This document shows positions 1 through 8,771 of a stretch of 64,000 nucleotides of DNA, piece by piece. The position numbers and the translations under genes were made by a program. How positions within the stretch are numbered: the stretch's first letter is position 1; each line of letters starts with the position of its first letter. Below the pieces are notes generated by a model, which had not been told where the DNA came from, searched no databases, and worked only from the letters and a program-made list of their open reading frames with translations. This stretch comes from Martinezella lusitana (GTDB taxonomy: Bacteria > Pseudomonadota > Alphaproteobacteria > Rhizobiales > Rhizobiaceae), in the NCBI RefSeq assembly GCF_010668395.1, contig NZ_WUEY01000016.1:62001-126000 (forward strand), written 5' to 3'.

Positions 1-1157
1 GTGAACATGTTCCATCTCCAGTGGGTTAGCCAACCTAACCTAGCCGTTGGTTCGTCGCAAATCGCCCGAATTGTGGCACCTGGTAAGACGTTTTTCGATG
101 CCGCCGCCTGTGAAAAATGCGGGTCTGCCAAGATGACCGCGATGGCAATACATGATAATTCTTCGAAGATGACGCAACATGAAACCGCCGGAACGCCCGA
201 GCAATTCGACATGTTCGCCGATGGGTCCGGCATGTCAGCGCTGCGCCCCGGTACCGAGTTGCGCGTAAAGCGCCCGGCCAGCGCACCTATGACTGAAGAT
301 GAGATGGTGGCGCATCTTACCGGGACAGGCCGCCATCGCATCCTGCAAAAGCTTGAGCCACGGCAGGTCGCACCTTTTCTCCCGCCTGAGTTCCCGTTCA
401 AGTGCATCATTCTCGACACGGAAACGACAGGTCTCAACCACCGCAAGGACGAAATCAGGGTCATCGCATTCAGCTTCGACGAGCAGGGCGCCATTGGCGA
501 TGTTACTGGAATTTACAGTGGTCTGCAGCAACCGAGTGTTCCCATCCCAAACGAGATTACCAGGCTTACCGGCATCACCGATGAAATGGTGGCCGGTCAG
601 AGTATCGACATGCGGGCGGTGTGGTCGTTGTTCGACATGGCCGATCTGATCATCGCCCATAATGCCGGCTTCGTCCGTCCTTTCTGCGAGTCGTTCTCGC
701 CGGCATTCGCTGCCAAGGCCTGGGCCGGCTTGAATTCCGAGATCGATTGGTCGTCGCGCGGGTTCGAAGGGACGAAGCTTGGCTACCTGGTGGGACAGGC
801 CGGTTTTTTCCACGATGGCCATCGCGCCGTCGACGACTGCTTCGCACTGCTGGAAGTCCTTGCCCGACAGGACGCTGCTCATCCTACGACGGCATTCGCC
901 GAACTTCATAGGGCGAGCCAGCGATCCCGTGTCCGCATTTATGCAGAGAACAGTCCATACGATTACAAGGATCTTTTAAAACACGCGGCTATCGTTGGCC
1001 CGATGGAAGCGAAGGTCAGCCGAAGTCCTGGTGGATCGAGGTAGACGAACCATACCTTGAGGCTGAGCTACGCTACCTGCGAACCGAAATTTATCAGTAT
1101 CCGGAAGCTGATCCACCGACAAAGCATCTCACGGCCTTCGACCGGTTCAGGGCCTGA
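1..1157 (+). pseudogene. DEDDh 3'-5' exonuclease (DnaQ-like), frameshifted and with a lost active-site Asp
   Basis: The frame opening at 1 encodes an RNase T/DnaQ-type exonuclease. Exo I is LDTETTG (D139, E141) and Exo III is HRAVDD (H274, D279). The Exo II motif reads AHNAGFVRPF, so the usual FD aspartate is Val225 (GTC for GAC). The frame stops at 1044, but the family C-terminus (GYRWPDG, PKSWWIEVD, LTAFDRF) continues in the -1 frame to a TGA at 1155-1157. The switch point is CTT TTA AAA around 970-982, which contains T TTA AAA. One missing A explains it, or a -1 slip. Domain homology starts near residue 105, so GTG 1 is uncertain; ATGs at 133 and 169 are possible starts. The missing Asp plus the frameshift favour an inactive gene. 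Confidence 0.75.
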
Positions 1158-1159
1158 CC

Positions 1160-1431
1160 ACATCACCACGGCTCGCCTTGGCTTCTGTCGCCGGATGCAG
1201 CGTTCGCCACCTCCTGCGTGAGTTTCAGCAGACCAAGGGACACATACCGATGCGTTACGTCCAGATGCAGCGTATGGAGCGCGCCAAAGACATGTTGGTA
1301 CAACAAGAAAATCGATCACCGGCATCGCCCTTGAATGTGGCTTCGGACATGTCCAGCACTTTTCCACGGCTTTCAAAGAAGCAACTGGAATGACGCTAAG
1401 GGAATGCCGTCAGTTGACGTCGAACGTGTAA
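1160..1431 (+). pseudogene. AraC-family regulator remnant (C-terminal HTH domain only)
   Basis: From about 1178 the frame reads SVAGCSVRHLLREFQQTKG, the first helix-turn-helix of an AraC DNA-binding domain. After GAAAATCG near 1305-1312 the homology moves to another frame, SITGIALECGFGHVQHFSTA, the second helix-turn-helix, and ends at TAA 1429-1431. One missing A in an A-run restores a continuous domain. The N-terminal sensor half is absent: the fragment begins directly after the broken exonuclease. It is a truncated, frameshifted relic. Which genes it once controlled cannot be told. Confidence 0.7.
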
Positions 1432-1759
1432 TCGCGGCGGACTGATCAGCAGGCTCACGCATGCGGGCTAACTTCTCATATCAAGAGCGTAAGCTCCTAG
1501 ATTAAGTTGACCGCCTTCGTGAGGGCTGGCCTCAACTTCTGCAATATTGGCGACCGATCTATCGCCGCATTAGTTAGTCCCACAGCCGAGTCGTCGCGAA
1601 TGTGATCGGGCAGACTGTCCTGCTTGCGGTGCTTCCAGCCCCTGCCGCTTCCTAAGCTTTTCGGCCCTGCAAAATGGAGGCATTCTCAGTCTTTCCCCCA
1701 GCTGTTGGTGTCTTTTTTGGCTCCGAAATGGCGCCAATAAATGACGGTTGCCTGAGCTC
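1432..1759. other. Intergenic, no gene seen
   Basis: Short overlapping reading frames on both strands have no recognisable motif and no ribosome binding site. I see no feature I can support. Confidence 0.4.
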
Positions 1760-2587
1760 CTATACATCGTTGTCCATTTCGGCAAATCGGCGAAGCGCCT
1801 CGATGTTTCGGATCGTGATTACCCGGTATCCCGAAGCAAGCCAGCCTTCCGCCTCGAACCGCTTCAAGGCAGCGTTCACATGCTTGCGCGAGGTATTGGC
1901 CATGAAACCCAGTTCCGTCTGCGAGATCGGAATTGGTTTGCCTTCGACAAGATTGACGCGCCTGAGCGCCGACGCAATTCTCTGATCCGCGCTTTGTTTC
2001 TGAACGTCGTAGAAAGCGCGCACGAGGATATCGAGATTAATGAGCAGAATCTGGGCGAAGCGTCTTACGACGGATGGATCTTCCCGCTCCATCTGGTCCA
2101 TCGCCTCAAGCGGCAGATGCATCATCCAGGTTTCGACCGCCGCCTGCATACCGACGCGGCGAGGCTGGCGGCTCAAATAGGGACCTTCACCAATCCAGCT
2201 CCCCGGCGTGCCGACATGAAACAACCTCGGTACGTTGACCGGGGGAGCGGTCGTTACCATGACCGCCCCCGCAACGAGGCCGTAGACGCCGCCTAGCGGG
2301 TCACCCAGGCGATAGATCACATCGCCCGAAGCAAACTTAACGAGCGATGCCCTTCGCAAGACTTCAGCCCGAAACTTTTCTGGCTGCATGGACAGCCAGC
2401 CTGACGTCGCGAGCACATCCCTGGCCTTAGCCAAACCAACCAAGCTGCTCCCCCGGATATCCTCAAGCCTTTGCCGACAGATTGTTGACCCGATGTAGGG
2501 CTGACCTATGCAATCACGAAAATGCACTGAATGCAGAGAGAAAATGTCTTCCCGAGAATTTTTTCCGCTTTGTAACGCGGGTGACAA
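1760..2587 (-). CDS. Crp/Fnr-family transcriptional regulator
   Basis: Cyclic-nucleotide-binding-like beta-roll domain (about residues 60-175; LVKFASGDVIYRLGDPLGG is the typical first strand) followed by a winged helix of the Crp type (residues 195-265; ISQTELGFMANTSRKHVNAA is the recognition region). There are no Fnr-type N-terminal cysteines, so an oxygen-sensing Fe-S cluster is unlikely. The frame can open at TTG 2587; homology begins near residue 46, and the in-frame ATG at 2389 (residue 67) would cut into it, so the true start lies between them. It is divergent from the DUF1254 gene at 2740, suggesting it may control that operon (inference). Family is secure; effector unknown. Confidence 0.85.
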   Translation of the reverse strand: MSPALQSGKNSREDIFSLHSVHFRDCIGQPYIGSTICRQRLEDIRGSSLVGLAKARDVLATSGWLSMQPEKFRAEVLRRASLVKFASGDVIYRLGDPLGGVYGLVAGAVMVTTAPPVNVPRLFHVGTPGSWIGEGPYLSRQPRRVGMQAAVETWMMHLPLEAMDQMEREDPSVVRRFAQILLINLDILVRAFYDVQKQSADQRIASALRRVNLVEGKPIPISQTELGFMANTSRKHVNAALKRFEAEGWLASGYRVITIRNIEALRRFAEMDNDV

Positions 2588-2739
2588 TCCCGCTCCCTGA
2601 AAGCGGCTATAGGGCGTATAACGAGCCTACCGGGAGTAGCAGATGCATTTTCAGCGCGACTGAGGATGACCCTTTACTCGCTCATCGCATGCCAAGGGAA
2701 GTCGTCCTGATCTATCGACCCGTCGGGGAGAATGTCGAT

Positions 2740-4200
2740 ATGAAGCATGTTTCGCACACCATATGGATCGTCGCGGCCGCTGCGCTTGCTGCGTCGGGCG
2801 CTTTGGCCGCGCCGCAGACAATCGACACCCGGATCGGAAAACTGTCGTTCGAACACGGGCTGCCGACGGAGAAATCGGTCACAAGGCTCTTCAACGAGAT
2901 GGATTTCCAGCGAGCCGTCCAAGCCTATCTCTGGGCTCTGCCGATCGTGAGCCAGGTCCAGGCGAAGATCGCCCAGAAAGAGAACACCGGAGCGGAAGAC
3001 GGCGATGTCGGCATCTACGAAGGCTATCGCGGCGTGAGCGTCTGGCTCACCGCGAATGCGACGACGCCCTACATCATCGGCTTCTACGACCTCTCGACGC
3101 GGGGACCGGCCGTGCTCGATATCCCGGCCGGCGCAATTGCAGGTTCAGCGATGGATTTCTGGCAGCGCCCCTTCACCGATTTCGGGATCACCGGCCCTGA
3201 TGGCGGCAAGGGTGGCAAGTATCTGGTCGTGGGACCTGGCCAGGAAACGCCCGCCGCCGTCGAGGGCTACACTGTCGTCCATTCGCCTACTTTCAATTTC
3301 GGTTATTTCTACCGCGCACTCGATACCGATCCGGCAAAGGCGGAGGCGATCGCTACCGGGGTGAAGGCCTATGCCTATGCTCAGCGCGACAATCCGCGGC
3401 CGACGCGATACCTGCGGCCACCGGCCGGCACGAAGCTTATGCTGACTATCCAGCCGCGTGGGCTGGAATATTGGCAGCAGCTCGCCGACATCATCGAAAA
3501 GGAGCCTGTCGAAGAACGCGACCGCTTTTTCCTGGCGATGCTGCGCCCGCTCGGGATCGAGAAAGGTAAGCCATTCAAGCCCGATGAGCGGCAGAAGAAG
3601 ATCCTGCTTGACGCCGGGCAGCTCGGCGAAGCCATGGCCAAAGCCAATTCCTTCGACAAGCGCTTTCCAGGCTCCCGTTACCGCGAGGACGCGCATTGGG
3701 ACTATGTGCTGATGCTCGATCCGGCGCAGGACCTGCCGGGTTACAGCCAGCTCGACGAGCGAGCCGCGTATTTCTACGAGGGCGTGGCGACCTCGAAGGG
3801 CATGGTGAGCCAGACGCCGGGTGTCGGCCAGGCCTATCTCGGTAGCTATCGGGACAAGGCCGGCCACGCCTTCGACGGTGCGAACACATACCGGCTCCGC
3901 ATCCCGGCCAATCCGCCTGCAAAACAATTCTGGTCGCTAACGGTCTACGATCTCGATACCCGCACGCTCATTCAGAGCAGGCAGCAGATCGCCGACCGAT
4001 CGTCCCGCATGGATATCGCAGCGAATCCCGATGGGACCGTGGATATCTATGTCGGTCCGAGGGCGCCGAAGGGCGCCGAGAAGAACTGGATTCCGAGCGT
4101 CCCAGGCAAGGCCTGGTTTGCCTATGTGCGGCTGTACGGTCCGACCGAGGGATATTTCGACAAGAGCTGGCCGCTGCCGGATTTTGAGAAGGTGAACTGA
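2740..4200 (+). CDS. DUF1254/DUF1214 exported protein (first copy)
   Basis: Start chosen at ATG 2740: GGGGAG lies 10-15 bases upstream and the product then begins with a signal peptide (MKHVSHTIWIVAAAALAASG, cleavage near ALAAPQ). The frame remains open to 2482 but that part has no export signal. About 486 residues with an N-terminal DUF1254 region (FQRAVQAYLWALPIVSQ) and a C-terminal DUF1214 region (FWSLTVYDLDTRTLIQSRQ). These are periplasmic proteins of unknown biochemical role, common in proteobacteria. It is first in a run with a second DUF1254 gene and an outer-membrane-type protein, so an envelope function is likely (inference). Confidence 0.85.
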   Translation: MKHVSHTIWIVAAAALAASGALAAPQTIDTRIGKLSFEHGLPTEKSVTRLFNEMDFQRAVQAYLWALPIVSQVQAKIAQKENTGAEDGDVGIYEGYRGVSVWLTANATTPYIIGFYDLSTRGPAVLDIPAGAIAGSAMDFWQRPFTDFGITGPDGGKGGKYLVVGPGQETPAAVEGYTVVHSPTFNFGYFYRALDTDPAKAEAIATGVKAYAYAQRDNPRPTRYLRPPAGTKLMLTIQPRGLEYWQQLADIIEKEPVEERDRFFLAMLRPLGIEKGKPFKPDERQKKILLDAGQLGEAMAKANSFDKRFPGSRYREDAHWDYVLMLDPAQDLPGYSQLDERAAYFYEGVATSKGMVSQTPGVGQAYLGSYRDKAGHAFDGANTYRLRIPANPPAKQFWSLTVYDLDTRTLIQSRQQIADRSSRMDIAANPDGTVDIYVGPRAPKGAEKNWIPSVPGKAWFAYVRLYGPTEGYFDKSWPLPDFEKVN

Positions 4201-4251
4201 CCGTCGGTTGCGATAGGCGACCGCGTGGCGGGGGTACGAGGAGGACAATCG

Positions 4252-5595
4252 ATGAAACTGACCAGAAGGCATGCGCTTGCCTTGCTGCCGGGGGCTTTGC
4301 TGGTAACGACAGTTGCGCGCCATGCATACGCAGCGGAGACGGTAACAGCTCTTTCCGACGATATGATCCTGCGAGACGCCTATGTCTATTTGCTTGGCCG
4401 CGCGATCGTCGTTCGGCAGGAACAGACGGACCTCAAGGAAGATGGCGTCGACTATAACATCATCAAATACAATCCAGTTGGCCAACCGATCGGCTGGGTC
4501 AATCCCAATCTCGATGTCGCCAATATCGAAGCCTGGATTGCGGTCGACGAAAGGACACCGGCGCTTCTCGAAATTCCCCGCATCGAGGGCCGCTATTACA
4601 CCGCCCAGATTTGCGACGAATGGGGCGAGGTCATCACCAATATCAACGAGCGCAATTATCCGCTGCATCCTTCCGGCAAATACGCGTTCGTTGCCCCGGA
4701 TTCCAATGTCAGGATTCCGGACGATGTCGTGCGGATCGAATTGCGCTCACCGAAGGCCAAGATGCTCGCGCGTGTCGAGATACATAACGACATTGACGGC
4801 GCCGCAGTGCTGCAGAAGCAATTCAAGCTTAGCTCGCTCGGCAAACCGGTGATCGCTCCCCCCGTGGCTATTCCCGGTTTCGACAATAAATCGCTGATCG
4901 GTATGGAAATTTTCGACCACGCGGATGTGCTTCTCGCCAGTGCCCCTGATGTCTCGCCTGTTGCGGCGCAACTGCAGTCGAAGGTTCGCGATATTGCCAA
5001 GCTCGCTGCCAATCCGGCCCACCGCGCCGCAATGGAAAAGGCGTTGCACGACAAGATCATTCCCGAATTTCAGATCTTCTCGGTCGCAGGCGCGGGGGTG
5101 ACGAGAAACAACTGGATTGGCACCACCGTCATCGGCAACTACGGCGAGGACTTCGCCATTCGCACGGCGGCAAACTACATCGGGATATGGGCCAACGCCC
5201 GCCACGAGGTCATCTATTTCGTCACCACGCGCGATGCCGATGGCAACCAGCTGTTGGGCTACAGCGATTATCTCGTCGAGTTTCCGCCCGGCGACAGCCC
5301 CGACAATGTCGTCAACGCCTATTGGTCGTTGAGCCTTGTCGACGTCCCGGGCTTCCTCGCCGTCGCCAACCCGCTGAACCGGTATACGTTCAACAGCGTG
5401 GCGCCGCCCAGATCCGAGGCCGACGGTTCGCTCAGGATTTTTCTCGCGGCCAAGGCGAGGGGTGACATTCCTGAAGCCAATCTGCTGCCGTCACCTGAGG
5501 GAAAACCGTTCTCACTGACCTTCCGCACCTATGTGCCGAAGGACGTGGTCAAGCGTGGCGAGTGGTTTCCACCGGCAATCCGAAAGATCCGATAG
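4252..5595 (+). CDS. DUF1254/DUF1214 exported protein (second copy)
   Basis: ATG 4252 follows GAGGAGG; the frame extends to 4225 without better support. The product begins MKLTRRHALALLPGALLVTT, a twin-arginine-like signal with cleavage near AYAAE. About 447 residues. DUF1254 is N-terminal (LRDAYVYLLGRAIVVRQEQT), DUF1214 C-terminal (NAYWSLSLVDVPGFLAVANP). It is related to the preceding gene but diverged, and lies 51 bp downstream, so probably co-transcribed. The next gene starts directly after its stop codon. Function unknown; the pair may form a complex or act on related substrates (inference). Confidence 0.85.
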   Translation: MKLTRRHALALLPGALLVTTVARHAYAAETVTALSDDMILRDAYVYLLGRAIVVRQEQTDLKEDGVDYNIIKYNPVGQPIGWVNPNLDVANIEAWIAVDERTPALLEIPRIEGRYYTAQICDEWGEVITNINERNYPLHPSGKYAFVAPDSNVRIPDDVVRIELRSPKAKMLARVEIHNDIDGAAVLQKQFKLSSLGKPVIAPPVAIPGFDNKSLIGMEIFDHADVLLASAPDVSPVAAQLQSKVRDIAKLAANPAHRAAMEKALHDKIIPEFQIFSVAGAGVTRNNWIGTTVIGNYGEDFAIRTAANYIGIWANARHEVIYFVTTRDADGNQLLGYSDYLVEFPPGDSPDNVVNAYWSLSLVDVPGFLAVANPLNRYTFNSVAPPRSEADGSLRIFLAAKARGDIPEANLLPSPEGKPFSLTFRTYVPKDVVKRGEWFPPAIRKIR

Positions 5596-6426
5596 ATGGC
5601 AAAATCTGGAATGCTTTTCTGCCTGCGATACCTATCCTGCAGGCTGTGGTCGCTCGCCCTCGTGATTGCGGCAGGCGGCGCCTTCGCCCCCTCTGTTCAT
5701 GCTGCCGATCTTGTCACCCCGACGTCGCCCACGGTCGTTGAGAAACAGGCAGGCGATTGGACCTTTGCCTTCAGCCCGTATTTCTGGGGTGCGGGTCTTT
5801 CCGGCGACGTGGCGCAGTTTGGCCTGCCGACGACGGTGCATATCAGCCCCGATTTCGGCGATATCCTGGATAATCTGGACTTTGCGGCGATGGCGACCGG
5901 CGAGGCCCGCTATGGCCGCTACAGCGTCTTTTCGGACGTCATCTATACCAAGCTGTCTGTCGGATCCGGAACCCCGCGCGGCGTGATCGCCGACAGCGTC
6001 GACGTTACGTCGGAAACATTCGCCGGTCTTGTCGGCGCCGGGTACTGCGTCCTGCAGGACGCCAACAGCAACCTCGATATTGTTGCTGCGGCGAGGATCT
6101 GGAGCGTCAGCACCGAGATTTCCCTCCAGGGCGGGATCCTTGGCGGCCGAAGCGTCAGCGACAGTGCGACCTGGGTCGATGCGATGACGGGCATTCGTGG
6201 CAGGTACTTCTTCAACGATAATCTGTATCTGACAGGCTGGGGACTTATCGGCGCCGGCGGCGCGACACTCGATTGGGATGTGGCTGCGGCCATCGGCTAT
6301 CAGTTCAGCGGCAAGTTTTCTGCTCTCGCGGGCTATCGGGCACTAGGCGTCAACTACGACAACAACGATTTCGTCTTCGATGCCGTACAGCAAGGGCCGA
6401 TCGTCGGGCTCGTCCTTCATTTCTGA
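5596..6426 (+). CDS. Outer-membrane beta-barrel-type protein
   Basis: ATG 5596 abuts the TAG of the upstream gene, indicating translational coupling. 276 residues: signal peptide with hydrophobic core LWSLALVIAAGGAF and cleavage near SVHAAD, then alternating aromatic/polar strands (WTFAFSPYFWGAGLSGDV, YFFNDNLYLTGWGLIGAG). It ends GLVLHF, a terminal phenylalanine as usual for barrels inserted by the Bam machinery. I do not recognise a named family; it resembles proteobacterial outer-membrane hypotheticals encoded beside DUF1254 genes. Probable role: surface partner of the two exported DUF1254 proteins (inference). Confidence 0.75.
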   Translation: MAKSGMLFCLRYLSCRLWSLALVIAAGGAFAPSVHAADLVTPTSPTVVEKQAGDWTFAFSPYFWGAGLSGDVAQFGLPTTVHISPDFGDILDNLDFAAMATGEARYGRYSVFSDVIYTKLSVGSGTPRGVIADSVDVTSETFAGLVGAGYCVLQDANSNLDIVAAARIWSVSTEISLQGGILGGRSVSDSATWVDAMTGIRGRYFFNDNLYLTGWGLIGAGGATLDWDVAAAIGYQFSGKFSALAGYRALGVNYDNNDFVFDAVQQGPIVGLVLHF

Positions 6427-6462
6427 GCAAAACCGGAAAGACATTTCAGGAAGGGCCGGTAG

Positions 6463-6702
6463 ATGCGCAATATTCTCTTGAAGATTTGGAGTGTCGTCGC
6501 AGGTTTGGTCGTATGTGCAGCGCATGCGCAGGCTCAGGAAACCGCCGACGCTATTACCAGCCGGCTTCTGCCATCCAAAGCTCGGCGTCTTTACCGCCGG
6601 GAATCCGCAAGGGCGCAGACGGATCGGTTGCAGCCTTCCAGATTGCCGCTGCCACGTCCGATGCATGGGTCACGGGAACGGTATCGTCCTGCACGTTCTT
6701 GA
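6463..6702 (+). pseudogene. Truncated exported-protein gene (signal peptide only)
   Basis: ATG 6463 lies 36 bp after the beta-barrel gene. The first 27 residues form a clean signal peptide (MRNILLKIWSVVAGLVVCAA, then HAQAQE). After about 6553 the frame runs antisense through the 3' end of the SDR gene at 6554-7306 and loses protein-like character. This looks like the fourth gene of the DUF1254 operon cut by a rearrangement that joined the SDR gene here. Confidence 0.55.
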
Positions 6703-7306
6703 CAAACTGCTGGAGCAGCGGAGCATAATCCGGGTCATCCATGCCGCGAAGGTGCGGGCGAGCATTAACTCCGAAGTTGGTCTCTGGCGAGCGACCGGGC
6801 AATACAATATGCACACGCACGCCAAACGGCTGCATTTCCAGCGCCAGGGACTCGGTAAAGGCATTTACTGCGGCCTTGCTCGCCCGGTAAATACCGACCA
6901 CCGGCAGTGTCTTGACCGTCACCGTTGAGGTGACGTTGACGACCACACCCGATCGTCTTTGACGCATTTGGGGCAAGACGGCTTGGACCATCGACAGCGT
7001 TCCGATTGTGTTCGTCTGGAACAACGCCTCAACCGTTTCCGGCGCTGTCAGCTCGATCGGAGACGGCGCCCCGAAGCCAGCATTGTTGACCAAAACGTCG
7101 ATATGGCCGGCCGCTTGCACAGCCTGTGCGATGCTGTCCGGTTTGGTGACGTCAAGCGCAAGTATGCGCAGGTGTTCGGAAGCCGGTAAGAGGTCTTCAT
7201 TGGGAGTGCGCATCGTTGCGATCACGTCCCAGCCCCTCGCGAGGAATAGCTTCGCGGTTTCAAGACCAAAGCCGGACGAGCAGCCGGTAATCAATATCGT
7301 AGGCAT
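6554..7306 (-). CDS. Short-chain dehydrogenase/reductase
   Basis: 250-residue classical SDR. Cofactor motif TGCSSGFG (residues 7-14), structural NNAG (about 74-77), catalytic serine in NVTSTVTV, and YRASK (Y and K of the YxxxK pair). The Arg at the end of the second strand (ATMRTPNED) suggests NADP(H) preference. Substrate cannot be inferred. It is divergent from the AraC regulator starting at 7404; this pairing is common in proteobacteria, with the AraC protein controlling the SDR. Its 3' end overlaps the truncated exported-protein frame at 6463. Confidence 0.88.
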   Translation of the reverse strand: MPTILITGCSSGFGLETAKLFLARGWDVIATMRTPNEDLLPASEHLRILALDVTKPDSIAQAVQAAGHIDVLVNNAGFGAPSPIELTAPETVEALFQTNTIGTLSMVQAVLPQMRQRRSGVVVNVTSTVTVKTLPVVGIYRASKAAVNAFTESLALEMQPFGVRVHIVLPGRSPETNFGVNARPHLRGMDDPDYAPLLQQFVKNVQDDTVPVTHASDVAAAIWKAATDPSAPLRIPGGKDAELWMAEAGW

Positions 7307-7403
7307 AGGTTTCTCCGTGACAATCTAGAATGCCCAGCGTAGTGACTGAAGGAAAGACGTTATATAGTCTGCCGTCTCGATTTCATTAGCGTTAGTCCTG
7401 TCC

Positions 7404-8309
7404 ATGACCGTTGATCCGCTCGCAGAAATAGTCACCTTGCTGCAGCCTGCCGCTCGATTCTCGAAACTGGTGGAATGCGCCGGCCCGTGGCGGATCCACC
7501 GTGAGGCCACTGGAGAGCCATTCTACTGCGCGATCCTGGATGGAACGTGTCGTGTGACTTTTGGCGAAAACCCGCCGGTCGTTCTTCAGGCCGGTGACTT
7601 CGTGCTTGCGCCTGCTGTGGGCGACCTCACCAATGAGAGCATCGATGCGCCGGCTGGCCTCTCCGCCATGATGCCGACGCAGGTCGATGACGGCCAATTC
7701 CGTGTTGGACGCCTTGAGGGACCTGCCGACCTGCGCATGCGTATTGGTCACTGTAGCTTCGGCGCGCCGGATGCAGCCCTTCTCGTCTCGCTCTTGCCGG
7801 ACGTGGTCGTCGTCCGCGATCAACCGCGGCTCGCCATGCTGATGCAATTGCTCGGCGAGGAAACTCGGGAGCGGCGGCCGGCGCGTGATCTCGTTCTTGA
7901 GAGACTTCTCGAGGTGTTGTTGATCGAAGCCCTGCGCTCCGGCACGCAGAGCAGTTCCGCACCAGGCCTCGGCCGCGGCCTTGCCGACAGACGCCTTGCC
8001 GAAGCACTCTACGCAATGCATGCGCAACCGGCCCATCAGTGGACTGTCGCCAATCTCGCAACCAAAGCCGCGCTCTCCCGATCGGCTTTCTTCGCGCGCT
8101 TCAGCCGCATTGTCGGCTTACCGCCGATGGAATATCTGCTGGCCTGGCGCATGGCGCTCGCTAAACAACTATTGCGTAGCCGGGACGTCCCGATGGACGA
8201 GGTGGCCGAACGTGTGGGCTACGGTTCAGCAAGTGCGTTTAGTGTTGCCTTTGCTAGATATACTGGTGTGCCGCCGGCTAGGTATGCCCGCCAAAGTCAG
8301 GCTGGCTGA
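7404..8309 (+). CDS. AraC-family regulator with N-terminal cupin domain
   Basis: 301 residues. The N-terminal half (about 10-185) is an AraC-binding-like cupin (cupin_6 type; HREATGEPFYCAILDGTC, VVLQAGDFVLAP). The C-terminal half carries two helix-turn-helix units: WTVANLATKAALSRSAFFAR and MDEVAERVGYGSASAFSVAF. ATG 7404 is 97 bp from the divergent SDR start, so the gap probably holds both promoters and the regulator's site. Family assignment is firm. Control of the neighbouring SDR is inferred from position. Confidence 0.9.
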   Translation: MTVDPLAEIVTLLQPAARFSKLVECAGPWRIHREATGEPFYCAILDGTCRVTFGENPPVVLQAGDFVLAPAVGDLTNESIDAPAGLSAMMPTQVDDGQFRVGRLEGPADLRMRIGHCSFGAPDAALLVSLLPDVVVVRDQPRLAMLMQLLGEETRERRPARDLVLERLLEVLLIEALRSGTQSSSAPGLGRGLADRRLAEALYAMHAQPAHQWTVANLATKAALSRSAFFARFSRIVGLPPMEYLLAWRMALAKQLLRSRDVPMDEVAERVGYGSASAFSVAFARYTGVPPARYARQSQAG

Positions 8310-8771
8310 GAAACAGTCTGTTGTGTCAGCGAGGCGCCTTCATTTCTGCCTGTCAACGTGCGGCGTCGCCCCTCACGTTCTGGCCGGAACCAAAAACCGC
8401 AATGTGGTCTTTGTCGAGCAAAAGCTGGTCCTATCATCGCTGAGCATCACGGTCGTGTCGCTCATCCCTGTGCATGATCGTGGGGTTAAGCGCCCCACTA
8501 CCGCCATTCCATTGATGTCTCTACCAGAGCCGCCGTCCGCGCCCCTCGCTCCGCCGTTTTCGCGTTCACCCTTGCCACGATCCCGAGGAGGAAGGCCGCG
8601 TGGGACCTTGCTCCGGAAGAACGGCGTCTGCGGGGACAGGATCCAGGTCAAGGGGTCTGGACCTCGTTCTTTCAATCATAGCGGCATCTTACAAGGATCA
8701 GCCTCTGGATTCTCTCTTCGGGTAGCGCGCGACTTATGGACGCGAAATACAGCGATCGCATGGAACGCGCC
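8310..8771. other. Intergenic, no gene seen
   Basis: Between the AraC gene and the end of the LysR gene. A 100-codon minus-strand frame (8373-8675) is low-complexity and rich in Arg/Gly, with no motif or clear start signal. I do not support a gene here. Confidence 0.4.

Noticed and set aside
6743..7328. Plus-strand frames inside the SDR gene
   Set aside because: They are antisense to a clearly conserved SDR with all its motifs.
8373..8675. 100-codon minus-strand frame between AraC and LysR
   Set aside because: Arg/Gly-rich, no motif, no start signal, and ends in unrelated sequence.
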